DNA of 64,000 nt, from positions 1-64,000 of the forward strand of contig CAMSZT010000013.1 of the NCBI GenBank assembly GCA_947066815.1, in the 5' to 3' direction. The notes under the pieces are model-generated. The model ran no database searches, was not told where the DNA came from, and saw only the letters and a list, made by a program, of their open reading frames with translations. The position numbers and the translations under genes are program-made. Source of the stretch: an uncultured Lachnotalea sp. Its GTDB lineage: Bacteria; Bacillota; Clostridia; Lachnospirales; Lachnospiraceae. Below are positions 53,276-62,604 of the stretch, piece by piece; position 1 is the stretch's first letter; every line of letters starts with the position of its first letter.

Positions 53276-54799
53276 CTACAGCTTCGCCAGCTCCCTGTAC
53301 TGCTCCTTCAGACAGCCGTACAGGTTCTTATAGATCTCGTGATACGCGTTGTATTTCGCCGTGTGCTCCGGAACCGCGTCGCAGGACTTGTCCGTGTGGA
53401 TCATCCGGTCACAGGCCGCCTCCACACTTTCATAGATCCCTGCGCCCACGCCGGCCAGGATCGCCACGCCGAGGGCAGGACCTTCCTTGGCGGCCACCGT
53501 CTTCACGGTACAGCCGTACATATCCGCCAGCATCTGACGCCATACGGCGCTTCTCCCGCCACCCCCGCAGGCCATCATATCCGCAACCTCCACCCCCATT
53601 TCTTTCAGGATGTCATTGCAGTCCTTCATGGAATAGGATACTCCCTCCATGACCGCCCGGAGCATGTCCTTCCTGGTGTGAATCGCCGAAAGTCCGAAGA
53701 ATACTCCCCGGCAGTCCGGATCCAGATGGGGCGTCCGCTCCCCCATCAGGTAGGGCAGATAGATCAGGCGGTTTGCCCCAATCGGCACACTCTCCACATC
53801 CCGGTTGATGTAATCGTAGGCATCGCAGCCCTCCTTTTCCGCCTGTTCCATATAATCCCGGCAGAAATTGTTGCGGAACCACTGGAGGGAGAGCCCGGCC
53901 CCCTGGGTCACCCCCATCACATGCCAGCATCCGGGAACGGCACAGCAGAAGGTATGGACCCGGCCTTTGGGGTCGATAGTCACGTTTTTGCTGTGGGCAA
54001 ACACCACGCCGCTGGTCCCGATGGTGGTAAAAGCTTTCCCGTCCCGGACGACTCCCGTCCCCACAGCCGCGGCCGCATTGTCGCCGGCTCCGCCGACCAC
54101 CACGGTTTTTTCGGAGAGGCCGGTAAGCTCCGCGATCTTTGGAAGGATCGTCCCTGTCACCTCCGGCGACTCGTAGACCTTGGCCAGAAGCGCCTTGTCG
54201 ATCTCCAGCTTCGCAAGCACCTCGTCGGACCAGCAGCGGTTCGGCACGTCAAGAAGCTGCATCCCGGAAGCGTCCGACACCTCCGTCGCATATTCTCCCG
54301 TCAGGATCAGACGGACGTAATCTTTCGGCAGCAGGATATGCCGGCACTTTGCGTAATTCTCCGGCTCATGATTCCTCACCCAGAGGATCTTGGAAGCCGT
54401 AAACCCGGTCAGGGCGGGATTAGCCGTGATCTCGATCAGCCGCTCCGCCCCCACCTTCTCTGTGATCTCCTCGCATTCTTTCGCCGTCCGCTGGTCACAC
54501 CAGATAATGGACGGGCGGATCACCTGGTTGTCCTCGTCCAGCATGACCAGGCCGTGCATCTGGCCGGAGATCCCAAGCCCTTTGATCTCCTCCTTGTCCG
54601 CGCCGGACTCCCTCACCACTTCCGCGATCGTCGCAAGCGCCGCCTGCTTCCAATCCTCCGGATCCTGTTCCGCCCACCCGTTCTGCGGCTGATGCAGGGG
54701 ATACTCCTTCGACGCAGACGCGACCACCGTTCCATTCTCATCGAACAATACGGTCTTCGTCGCGGAAGTTCCCAGATCGATACCAATTAAGTAGTTCAT
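53276..54799 (-). CDS. xylB: Xylulokinase XylB
   Basis: FGGY-family kinase that phosphorylates D-xylulose for entry to the pentose phosphate pathway; 507 aa. N-terminal ATPase fold MNYLIGIDLGTSATKTVLFD, the xylulokinase-typical ISGQMHGLVMLD, and the C-terminal GGGGRSAVWRQMLADMYG. ATG 54799 is chosen because GGAGGG lies 7 nt upstream. There is no xylose isomerase, transporter or regulator beside it, so it is an orphan locus; other FGGY pentulose substrates cannot be excluded. Confidence 0.92.
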   Translation of the reverse strand: MNYLIGIDLGTSATKTVLFDENGTVVASASKEYPLHQPQNGWAEQDPEDWKQAALATIAEVVRESGADKEEIKGLGISGQMHGLVMLDEDNQVIRPSIIWCDQRTAKECEEITEKVGAERLIEITANPALTGFTASKILWVRNHEPENYAKCRHILLPKDYVRLILTGEYATEVSDASGMQLLDVPNRCWSDEVLAKLEIDKALLAKVYESPEVTGTILPKIAELTGLSEKTVVVGGAGDNAAAAVGTGVVRDGKAFTTIGTSGVVFAHSKNVTIDPKGRVHTFCCAVPGCWHVMGVTQGAGLSLQWFRNNFCRDYMEQAEKEGCDAYDYINRDVESVPIGANRLIYLPYLMGERTPHLDPDCRGVFFGLSAIHTRKDMLRAVMEGVSYSMKDCNDILKEMGVEVADMMACGGGGRSAVWRQMLADMYGCTVKTVAAKEGPALGVAILAGVGAGIYESVEAACDRMIHTDKSCDAVPEHTAKYNAYHEIYKNLYGCLKEQYRELAKL

Positions 54800-54860
54800 T
54801 TCCATTCCCTCCATCCATTCCTGTTATTGAGGTTATTCTATCACAAAAATAGTTGTTTGA

Positions 54861-57800
54861 CTATGGCTGAAGCCCTTTCATCTTTTTTTTGGCCCGTCTC
54901 AGCCTTATTCCCGCAAAGCCTGCGGCCGCGAAGGCCCCCCCGGCAAAAAACAGGAGCAGGACAAGGCGGCCCGGACTCTTGTAAAGCTGGATCCACCAGT
55001 CTGATGTTATCAGAAAGTCCCACTCCAGGCATCCCGGGGCTCCCGTCCGGCGGCCGTTTCCCAGCTCCAGCCTGTTTCCTGCCGCATCTTCGGCATAAAG
55101 CTCCAGTGTCTGCCAGTCGTCTGTCTCCGAAAGCTCCACCTTGAATTCCCCTTCCGAAAGGATCTGCCGCAGGTTCTCCCCTTCATAAAGACTTTTTTTA
55201 TCCCCTGCCCTCACTTCTACCTTTTGGAGCCGCATATTGTCGCGGATATCCAGAAACACCTCCAGGCTGTCCGCGCGGTATCGCCCTCTGTCCTCCGCGC
55301 CGGACAGGACTGCCGACGGCCCTGTCTTATCTACCGAAAAAGCAAACACCTTTTTCCGCTCCTCGTTTCTGGCGGATCCATTTCCTGTCCGGTTTCCTGC
55401 CCGGTCCATGGAATGGAACAACAGCTCATAGTCCCCCTCCTGCTCAAAGACCTCCTTTCGGATCCGGTACTCATAGACTTTCCATCCGGCCGTGTCCGCC
55501 CCCTCCGAGAGCGCTTTACGCTGAAAGCCTTTTCCCTCCGAAAGCAGACCGACCGCTCCGTTCCTGCTGAGCGATACCTGAAAATCCTCCACCGGATCCA
55601 CATTGTACTCCCGGATGACCACTTCCCGCTCCTCGGGCAGATAGGGATATGTCTCCGCGCCCAGCCACTCTCCGGTCTCCCCCGCAGCCGCAAAGACAGA
55701 ACCATATCGGTTGACCGAAAACAGGAGTTCCCGCTCCGTCCGGTTCCCGGCCCTGTCTTCCCCTGCCGCCCGCAGCACATACAGACCGTCCGCCTCCTCC
55801 GTCTCGGGGAAGCTTTCCGGAAGAAGCTTTTTCACGATCTCCCCGCCGCCTCCCGAGAGCTCCTGATACCGATATCTCCTCTTCTCTCCCTCCTGATCCA
55901 GCCTGGCCACCTCCACTGCCGCCGTCTCCGGGATCAGACGTTTATCTGCCAGCCGGACCTCGGCCCCAACCTCGCCCCGGTTGGCCGAATCCGGTTCCAA
56001 TCCGAGGATCTCGATCGACGGCGGCGTCCGGTCAACCGAAAATTCCGCCGCCGCCTCCCCGCTTTTGTTCCCGGCCCGGTCCGCGCAGGCCAGCAAAAAC
56101 CGGTAATCCCCGTCTTCCGAAAAGGGTAAAGATGCCGTGTGGGTATCCCCCCGGCTGTCAAAATCCTCCGCTTTCCACGACCGCATCCTGCCGTCATCAA
56201 GCAGGGCCGTAAGCTCCTCCGCCACCTGTTCCCGGTCAAAGTTATGCTCCTCCACCGTGATCTCGACGGTTCCCGGTGTATTGTAATATCTGCCGCCTCC
56301 CGTTCGGCCCTCCTCCGAAAATTCCACAGAAACCTTCGGCGGCGTCCGGTCTATGGTAAAGTCCTTCTCCGTCCTCTCCGACGCATGGCCCGCCAGATCC
56401 TCGCACCGGACCGAAAACGTATAATCCCCATCCTCCGAAAAAACAATCCGGCAGCTGTGCAGGTTTCCTCTGTGGCTCCACCCGGAGATCTCCGGAAGGA
56501 TCCGGTCCGTGTTGGTGACCGAGATCCACACCCGTTCCTCCGAAAAATTCACTTCCTCAATGGTAAGCAGCACACTCCGTTCCCGGTCGTAGTAACGGTC
56601 ATTTTTCGGCTGTTCGTTCCCATAAATGATCTGCAGTACGGGGGCTGTCCGGTCTATGGCAAGGCATATGCTCTTTTCCGACCGGTTTCCGGCCAGATCC
56701 TCCGCCGAAACCGTGAACCACAGAGTCTCTCCATCGTACCGGTCTGCCGGCAGGAGCCGTCTGTCCTGCCAGCTTTTAAGGGGTCCTTCCGCCGCTCCAG
56801 TTTCTGTGGAGCCGTCCAGCAGGATCCCTTCCTCCAGAAGTTCTCTCTTCCCCCCTCTCTCTGCCTCCAGCACATAGGATGCATGCTTTAACCCGGAAAC
56901 AACCCCGGTTTCTTCCGGTTCTTTCAAAACGGCCGTAAGCTCCACATTCCCCCGGTAAATACCGCTCCCTGCCCATGCCTCCCCCTGAGGCGACAGAGTG
57001 ATGACCGGACCTTTGTCCTCGATCACAAGCCCGGAAGAATTAAAATAGCTGCTGAGTCCGGAATAGTTCGTTACCTTCAGGTAAACCACCGTCCGGATGT
57101 CCGGCTCCAGCACCAGGCTGTCTCCCTCCTTCCACTGCCCCTCCTCGATCTCCTCCAGCTCACGCTCCGTCAGCTCCCGGTCCGCGCAGAGATAGCGGAG
57201 CGGCTCCACAGGAGAAACGCTGTCCCCGCCTGTCAGGATCACAGGTTCCTTATCCGAAGAATAGCGCCCAAAGGTGATATGCTCAAAAAACGCATTCCAG
57301 GATTCCCCCATGGCCGTGATACTCCCGAATTCCGGCGCTGTCACATCCACCGTAAACTCTGCTTCTGTCTGGCTTTCCGCCGAAAGGGACCAGCCTGCCG
57401 GATCCTCATAGGATACGTTTAGGCGGTAATTTCCGTCCTCCGTCACACTGACCGGCAGCTTATACCAGTCGGCTCCCTTTTCGGAAGCCGTTTCCCAGCA
57501 TCCTTCTGTGCCCTCGGCCCGCTCTGCCCGGATTTCTTCTCCTCCTTCCTCTTTTCCGGCCTCCAGAAAGATCTGCGGAAACCCTTCTTCCTCATCTGGT
57601 TTAAAATTATGTTCCTTGAGATAAAGCCACACCGTGACCGGATGGCTGTAATACCCCTCATGGACCAGTTCCTCCTCCGGGATATGGATTTCAAGGACTG
57701 GCGGTGTCCGGTCAATGGTCACGGAAACCGGCTCCGGAAGCCCGGATACGTTTCCTGCCAGATCCCGGCAGGTAATCTCCCGGATCTCAAAACGGCCCTC

Positions 57801-58433
57801 CGCCGGAAAACGCAACCGCATTTTCACTGTCCGCTCCTCCGTGTGTTCCGAAGCGCCCTCCTCACTGTCCAGAAACCATCGGTCCGCATCCTCCCCCGGC
57901 TGCGGCGTCTCCTCCGGGGCTTCGCTTCCGGCATCCGCCGTCTCATAGGGGATCACCTCCAGCGCCCCCTCCCCCAGTCCGGACAGGCCGGCCCAGCCGT
58001 CCTCCTCAAGGGTAAGCCTGGTCTCCCTCCCCGTCTCGTCTCCGATGATCATGCAGATCCCGTTTTTATCAAAATTTTTCTCCCGGAATGTGACCTCGGC
58101 CACGGCCGTATCCTGATAGACATCCGGCCTCACCGAGGTTCCCAAAACTGCCACAGACACTTTCCCGGCAGTCTCTTCCGGCGGATCCGGCAGCTCGGAT
58201 GCCTCCGCCGCCAGGGCTCCCGCAGACGGAATGAGAAGCGCCGCCGCCAAAAGGATGGCCGTCCCGTCCCGAAACCGCCTCCGCCTTTTCCTCCTGTCCC
58301 TGATCCATCCTGAAACCTTCCCCCCGTACCGGAATCTCCAAAACAGGACTGCCAGCAGCACGGACCCGCAGATCCCGGCCGTTCCAAGTATCACCGACCA
58401 CCTGTGAAAGCTTTCAATCATTTCCTGTCCCAT
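54861..58433 (-). CDS. Giant membrane-anchored Ig-like repeat protein
   Basis: Protein of 1190 aa, second gene after a Ser/Thr kinase. Two N-terminal membrane segments (about 12-33 and 55-75), then repeated Ig-like domains, and a C-terminal membrane helix (LVLLLFFAGGAFAAAGFAGI) with a basic tail. The repeats share AIDRTAPVLQI- or FTIDRTPPKVSV-type openings, a YY pair, and EHNF or EVNF about 20 residues on; at least six are visible, some degenerate. Such domains usually bind sugar, wall or protein ligands outside the cell. ATG 58433 is chosen because GGGAGGAGG lies 6 nt upstream; it starts 17 bp before the kinase stop, so the genes are coupled. It could be the sensor or scaffold for the kinase. 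Confidence 0.75.
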   Translation of the reverse strand: MGQEMIESFHRWSVILGTAGICGSVLLAVLFWRFRYGGKVSGWIRDRRKRRRRFRDGTAILLAAALLIPSAGALAAEASELPDPPEETAGKVSVAVLGTSVRPDVYQDTAVAEVTFREKNFDKNGICMIIGDETGRETRLTLEEDGWAGLSGLGEGALEVIPYETADAGSEAPEETPQPGEDADRWFLDSEEGASEHTEERTVKMRLRFPAEGRFEIREITCRDLAGNVSGLPEPVSVTIDRTPPVLEIHIPEEELVHEGYYSHPVTVWLYLKEHNFKPDEEEGFPQIFLEAGKEEGGEEIRAERAEGTEGCWETASEKGADWYKLPVSVTEDGNYRLNVSYEDPAGWSLSAESQTEAEFTVDVTAPEFGSITAMGESWNAFFEHITFGRYSSDKEPVILTGGDSVSPVEPLRYLCADRELTERELEEIEEGQWKEGDSLVLEPDIRTVVYLKVTNYSGLSSYFNSSGLVIEDKGPVITLSPQGEAWAGSGIYRGNVELTAVLKEPEETGVVSGLKHASYVLEAERGGKRELLEEGILLDGSTETGAAEGPLKSWQDRRLLPADRYDGETLWFTVSAEDLAGNRSEKSICLAIDRTAPVLQIIYGNEQPKNDRYYDRERSVLLTIEEVNFSEERVWISVTNTDRILPEISGWSHRGNLHSCRIVFSEDGDYTFSVRCEDLAGHASERTEKDFTIDRTPPKVSVEFSEEGRTGGGRYYNTPGTVEITVEEHNFDREQVAEELTALLDDGRMRSWKAEDFDSRGDTHTASLPFSEDGDYRFLLACADRAGNKSGEAAAEFSVDRTPPSIEILGLEPDSANRGEVGAEVRLADKRLIPETAAVEVARLDQEGEKRRYRYQELSGGGGEIVKKLLPESFPETEEADGLYVLRAAGEDRAGNRTERELLFSVNRYGSVFAAAGETGEWLGAETYPYLPEEREVVIREYNVDPVEDFQVSLSRNGAVGLLSEGKGFQRKALSEGADTAGWKVYEYRIRKEVFEQEGDYELLFHSMDRAGNRTGNGSARNEERKKVFAFSVDKTGPSAVLSGAEDRGRYRADSLEVFLDIRDNMRLQKVEVRAGDKKSLYEGENLRQILSEGEFKVELSETDDWQTLELYAEDAAGNRLELGNGRRTGAPGCLEWDFLITSDWWIQLYKSPGRLVLLLFFAGGAFAAAGFAGIRLRRAKKKMKGLQP

Positions 58434-60126
58434 ATCCATCCTCCTCCCGCCCTTCTGCCGGAAATGCCGCACCGACGGCCCTTCTGGCCGTCAAAAGCCC
58501 TTCCCGCACATCCTGCTCCAGCCGCGCTTCATATTCCGACCGGTCCGGTTCCGCTTCCCAAGTTTCCAGCCTGTTTTGCACCTGCAAAAGAGCTTTCTCC
58601 ATGGAATCCGCGCCGACCCCTGCCTTTTTAAACTGCTCTGCCCTGAGGGACAGTCCTGCCAGGAGCTCCCTGTCCGCCAGAAGCGCGGTGATCCGATTGT
58701 CCCCCTCCTCAAGCTTCCGGCTGCAAAGTTCTTCCAGATCAAGCCAGTATTCTCCATAGGAAGCCTCGCTGTCCCCGTTTCTTTTCTGGATATCCAGCCC
58801 GTCGTAATAGCCCGCGATCTTGCTTAAAACCCCGGCGCGTAAAAGCTCCTGTTCGGAAAGACCGCTGTTCTCCACCGGCCCGGCCGCCGCCAGGAGCCAT
58901 CTGGCGGAAGCCCGCTTCCCGTCCGCCCCTTCATAGTCATAAAAATACGCCTGCCCAATCTCATAAGCCGCCCTCTGGTATTCTGTCCCGTTCCTCTGGA
59001 GCCGGTCCAGAAAGCGTCCTCCTCCGTCCGGCCTCTCATTCAGGACCTCCCGCAGGGTAAGCTCTTCTTCCTCCGAAAACATTCCATCCTCCAGAAAGAT
59101 CTCCATCAGACACTGATATCCTTCTGCCAGCCCCGGTTCCAGACGGATCGCTTTTCTGCACGCCGCCAGCCTGTCCTCCCTGTGGACCGCGCCCCCGGCT
59201 TCCGCGATCTGGGCCTGGTAGGTCCCCGCAATGGCCCGCTGTTCCAGAGAGGCCATTGCCCTGCTCCCCCCGAAGGCCGCCGCCGTGGCGGCAAAACATG
59301 CCGCAAAGATCCGTCTCCTTCTCTTTTTCTGCCGGATGAAGGCCTCATCCAGCTCTTTATAATGCTCCAGCGCCCAGGCAAGCTCCCCGCAGGACTGATA
59401 ACGCTCTTCCGGATTATCCCTGGTGCAGCATGCAAGAATCTTCTCCAGACCGCCGGAAAGCTCCGGTCGGACCATTCGAATCGGCACAAATCCATAGGGC
59501 GGATCCGCCGGGCTGCGACCGGTCAGCAGGTGGTACAGTACTGCGCCAAGTCCGTAAACATCCGTCTCCGGGCCGGTCTGCCCATGTCCTCCGTACTGCT
59601 CCGGAGCCGCATAGCCCCTGGTTCCCAACCAGACCGTGTCTCCCTCGGCCTCCTCCTTCCTCTCCCTGGCCGTTCCAAAATCCACCAGCACAAGGCTTCC
59701 GTCCTCCCGCCGCATCACGTTGGAAGGCTTCATGTCCCGGTAGATCACAGAGGGAGTCCTGGTGTGCAGATATTCCAGAACCCCACACAACTCAATTCCC
59801 CATGCCACCACCTGCTCCTGGCTGAAACGGGTTTCCTCTTCCAGAAGTCTCCTTAAGGATTTTCCCTCGATGTAATCCATCACCAGATAAAACATCCCAT
59901 TCTGTTCCAGAATGTCTCCCACGGCCGGAAGCCCCGGATGCCGAAGCTTTTTCAATAGCTCCGCCTCCATGATCAGATGATTTTCCTCTTTTGCAATCTC
60001 CTTCACGGCCCAGAGCCTTCCGCTGCGCTCATGGCGCACCAGATACACCGTGCCGCTTCCGCCTTTTCCCAACACGTCCAAAATCCTGTAAGTCTTATAA
60101 AGAATATCCCCAGGCACACAGGCCAT
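58414..60126 (-). CDS. Membrane Ser/Thr protein kinase (Hanks type)
   Basis: Protein of 570 aa. The kinase domain (about 10-255) is complete: Gly loop GKGGSGTVYLV (20-30), Lys42 (AVKE), catalytic IYRDMKPSN (Asp131, YRD in place of HRD, common in bacteria), DFG at 149-151 and the AAPEQYGG segment. A basic stretch (KKRRRR) precedes one membrane helix (about 273-290). The outer part (about 295-570) is helical and TPR-like, with no PASTA repeats. ATG 60126 (GGGGTGAGG upstream) is preferred to a TTG at 60141. It has a consensus promoter and overlaps the Ig-like gene, so the pair probably forms a signalling unit. No partner phosphatase is nearby. Confidence 0.88.
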   Translation of the reverse strand: MACVPGDILYKTYRILDVLGKGGSGTVYLVRHERSGRLWAVKEIAKEENHLIMEAELLKKLRHPGLPAVGDILEQNGMFYLVMDYIEGKSLRRLLEEETRFSQEQVVAWGIELCGVLEYLHTRTPSVIYRDMKPSNVMRREDGSLVLVDFGTARERKEEAEGDTVWLGTRGYAAPEQYGGHGQTGPETDVYGLGAVLYHLLTGRSPADPPYGFVPIRMVRPELSGGLEKILACCTRDNPEERYQSCGELAWALEHYKELDEAFIRQKKRRRRIFAACFAATAAAFGGSRAMASLEQRAIAGTYQAQIAEAGGAVHREDRLAACRKAIRLEPGLAEGYQCLMEIFLEDGMFSEEEELTLREVLNERPDGGGRFLDRLQRNGTEYQRAAYEIGQAYFYDYEGADGKRASARWLLAAAGPVENSGLSEQELLRAGVLSKIAGYYDGLDIQKRNGDSEASYGEYWLDLEELCSRKLEEGDNRITALLADRELLAGLSLRAEQFKKAGVGADSMEKALLQVQNRLETWEAEPDRSEYEARLEQDVREGLLTARRAVGAAFPAEGREEDGYGTGND

Positions 60127-60224
60127 GGCCTCACCCCGCAATAACTTGTCATTTTAAGTTTTATTTTATGGAATCATCGGGGGAATCCCCGAAAAGAAGC
60201 ACCGCCTGATGTGACGGTGCCGTC

Positions 60225-60253
60225 ATTATATGCCGCTTTTTGTGAAATGTCAA
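60225..60253 (-). promoter_or_regulatory. Consensus promoter of the kinase/Ig-like operon
   Basis: On the minus strand: perfect -35 TTGACA (60248-60253), 17-nt spacer, perfect -10 TATAAT (60225-60230). The leader after it holds a GCACCG/CGGTGC hairpin (60199-60220). Confidence 0.85.
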
Positions 60254-60261
60254 CCGTTTTT

Positions 60262-60305
60262 GCTAAATTTTATAAATTGATAATAAGTTTAGCTAAATTT
60301 TATAA
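60262..60305. repeat. 14-bp direct repeats in the divergent promoter region
   Basis: GCTAAATTTTATAA occurs at 60262-60275 and 60292-60305, 30 bp apart (about three helical turns), between the divergent kinase and GT8 promoters. A possible binding site for a shared regulator. Confidence 0.6.
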
Positions 60306-60334
60306 GCCGAACATATTTTCGGCCAAATTGCCCG

Positions 60335-60363
60335 TTGCACTCTGCCAAAAACTGTGTTAGACT
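60335..60363 (+). promoter_or_regulatory. GT8 promoter
   Basis: -35 TTGCAC (60335-60340), 17-nt spacer, -10 TAGACT (60358-60363), 35-63 bp before the ATG. Confidence 0.5.
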
Positions 60364-60397
60364 ATAAAAAAATTTTACATTTGAGAGGTCTTTTCCT

Positions 60398-61390
60398 ATG
60401 AACACTGTTTCTCCATATACCCCCCCCCGGTATCATATCCTGACTTCCTGCGACGACAATCTGGCTCCCTATCTGGCAGTGAACCTCATGACCATTTCCC
60501 GTAACCTGTCCTCCGCACAGATTGATTTCTATCTTTTATATAGCGATATCTCTGCAAAACGTCTGGAAATGCTTCACGCCCTCTGTGAGTCCTTCTCCAA
60601 CCTCACGCTTCACCCCATACTCGTTCCCGACCCGGAGCCCTTCCTCCTTCTGTCAAAGTACGGCGGCTGGACCAAAGAAGCTTATTATTCCGCCTGCGCA
60701 CACCTGCTGCTGCCGGAAACGGTTTCCCGTATCCTGTATCTGGATGCAGGGGATACCATGGTTGTCGGAGACATTTCTCCCTATTACCACTATGACTTTC
60801 AGGACAATGCGCTGATCGCAACCGGCATCTCCTATAAGCTGGAAGCGAATCGCCTGGCCCCCTATCAGGCGGACGACCTGGGCGACTGGGAAAACTGCCT
60901 TCCCTATATTCTCCGCGGCATCTTTAATTCCGGCTCTTACATGATCAATCTGGAAAAGCTGCGGCAAAACGGTCTGACACTGGATGAGTTTTGCGTGCTT
61001 GCCGAGGAAGTTAACCGAATTGTCGGAGGAAATGGAGAAAAGAAAGCTTATTGGGGAGATCAGGGGCTTTTTTCCGCCGCATTTGTGGGAAATGTCCGGT
61101 ACTATGATTTTGACCGGTTCCCGGATATCTGGCACATGCCTTATAATTTTTGCCTGTGGTATTTCGACCGGATGCAGAAAAAACCGGACTATGATCCGGC
61201 CATTGTCCATTTCGCAGGCGCACCCAAGCCCTGGACCGTCTCCTATCCGTTCCCTGCCAAACGATTTTTGGCAAGTCCCGCTTCCCGTTCTTTGAAGGAG
61301 CTGAAATTCGGCCAGGCGGAATACTACTACCTCTGGCATGAATACTCCCTGATGACAGATCAGGCGCTCAGCCAGATGGGAATTGACTGA
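60398..61390 (+). CDS. Glycosyltransferase family 8
   Basis: Protein of 330 aa, cytoplasmic, with no membrane segments. GT8 features: start YHILTSCDDNLAPYLAVNL, RILYLDAGDTMVVGDI with the metal-binding Asp pair at about 116 and 119 (DAGD, one residue longer than the usual DxD), NSGSYMINLEKLR, and HFAGAPKPW with the C-terminal metal ligand His. Likely transfers glucose or galactose from a nucleotide sugar to wall, capsule or protein targets. ATG 60398 has GAGAGG upstream. Monocistronic; divergent from the kinase operon. Confidence 0.88.
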   Translation: MNTVSPYTPPRYHILTSCDDNLAPYLAVNLMTISRNLSSAQIDFYLLYSDISAKRLEMLHALCESFSNLTLHPILVPDPEPFLLLSKYGGWTKEAYYSACAHLLLPETVSRILYLDAGDTMVVGDISPYYHYDFQDNALIATGISYKLEANRLAPYQADDLGDWENCLPYILRGIFNSGSYMINLEKLRQNGLTLDEFCVLAEEVNRIVGGNGEKKAYWGDQGLFSAAFVGNVRYYDFDRFPDIWHMPYNFCLWYFDRMQKKPDYDPAIVHFAGAPKPWTVSYPFPAKRFLASPASRSLKELKFGQAEYYYLWHEYSLMTDQALSQMGID

Positions 61391-61441
61391 ACGCCTGCAG
61401 CCCCCTATTATCCCTCATTAATTTTTCATTTAATCCCTCAT

Positions 61442-62467
61442 TTATTCACTACAGTGCTCCAGCACCACCCCGTGGGCGATCCCCGGCACGCTCTGCCCCT
61501 CATTGAAGCTGGTGCTGGAGAGGAGCGCTCCCGTGGGCAGGAACAGGACCCGCTTCCATTCCCCGGAGGCAAGCTTCGGCAGGATGTAGGCCGCCAGAAC
61601 GATGGCCGAGCAGCCGCAGCCGCTCCCGCCGGAGTGGGTATCCTGGCTTTCCTTGTCAAAGATCTCGATGCCGCAGTCCATATGCCGGTCTGCGATCTCA
61701 TAACCGCGGCTCTTCACAAAATCCAGAAGGATCTTCTGCCCCACCTCGCCCAGATCCCCGGTAATGATCTTATCGTAGTCCTTCGGTCTTCTCCCGAAAT
61801 CCTCCAGATTCCGGCATATGGTGTCGCAGGCCGCCGGGGCCATGCAGGCTCCCATATTCATGGAATCCTTAAGTCCCATGTCCACGATCTTTCCCGGCGT
61901 GATGCCGGTGATGCGGACCCTGCCGCCCCGCTTTCCCAAAATAAAAGAACCACAGCCGGTGATGGTCCAGGTGGTGGAAAGCGGCCTCTGGTTTCCGTAC
62001 TCAAGGGGAAAACGGAACTGCTTCTCCGCACTGGCAAAATGGCTGGAGGCCATGGCCATCACATATTCTGCATATCCCGCCTCCACGGTCATGGCTCCCA
62101 GGCAGAGCGCCTCGCCGATAGTGGAGCAGGCCCCGTAGAGCCCGAAGACAGGAATCTCCAAATCTACCGTGCCGAAGGAAGTGGCGATGAGCTGCCCCAA
62201 AAGGTCCCCGGCAAACAGATAGCGGACCTCTGTGCGCACCAGCCCGGCCTTCTCAATGGCCAGGTCCGCCGCTTCTTTCTGGAGGGCGCTCTCCGCCGCC
62301 TCCCAGTTGTCGCACCCCACCATGGGATCCGGCTCGATCACGTCAAAATAAGCCGCAAGCGGTCCCTCCCCCTCCTTTTTTCCGGCCACCGAGGCCTGTC
62401 CGATGATCTGGGGCCCCTCCTCAAAGGCAATGCTGGCCTTTCCCCGCTGAAATTTGCTTCCCGTCAT
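61442..62467 (-). CDS. spoVAD: Stage V sporulation protein AD (SpoVAD)
   Basis: Protein of 341 aa with a thiolase-like fold. In Bacillus SpoVAD binds dipicolinic acid and sits on the outer surface of the spore inner membrane, where it helps load DPA. Family segments seen: GKASIAFEEGPQIIGQASVA, LFGLYGACSTIGEALCLGA-type core (GLYGACSTIGEALCLGAMTV), SSHFASAEKQFRFPLEYG and GGSGCGCSA. Full length. spoVAC and spoVAE usually flank it, but here it is alone, with spoVAE at 4.4 kb on the opposite strand. It is convergent with GT8. Confidence 0.95.
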   Translation of the reverse strand: MTGSKFQRGKASIAFEEGPQIIGQASVAGKKEGEGPLAAYFDVIEPDPMVGCDNWEAAESALQKEAADLAIEKAGLVRTEVRYLFAGDLLGQLIATSFGTVDLEIPVFGLYGACSTIGEALCLGAMTVEAGYAEYVMAMASSHFASAEKQFRFPLEYGNQRPLSTTWTITGCGSFILGKRGGRVRITGITPGKIVDMGLKDSMNMGACMAPAACDTICRNLEDFGRRPKDYDKIITGDLGEVGQKILLDFVKSRGYEIADRHMDCGIEIFDKESQDTHSGGSGCGCSAIVLAAYILPKLASGEWKRVLFLPTGALLSSTSFNEGQSVPGIAHGVVLEHCSE

Positions 62468-62571
62468 GGAATCTTTCCCTCTTTCTGTCTGTTTTTCCAG
62501 GCTGTCCCCTATGACAATGCCCGATCCTTACAGTCAGTATGTGCCGGTTTGGATTTCTTATTCCCGAGATG

Positions 62572-62604
62572 CAAAAAATGGCTGTTGCAGCAAGAAACAG
62601 CCAT
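62572..62604 (-). terminator. Terminator overlapping the antitoxin stop
   Basis: On the minus strand ATGGCTGTT pairs with AACAGCCAT across a 9-nt loop, followed by six T. The stem begins at the TGA stop of the Phd-like gene, so nothing downstream is co-transcribed. Confidence 0.8.

Noticed and set aside
53339-54790. 483-codon plus-strand frame opposite xylB
   Set aside because: Antisense shadow of an intact FGGY kinase gene.
60398-61390. GT8 as inactive because of DAGD instead of DxD
   Set aside because: Other GT8 proteins tolerate variation here and all other motifs are intact, so loss of function is not supported.
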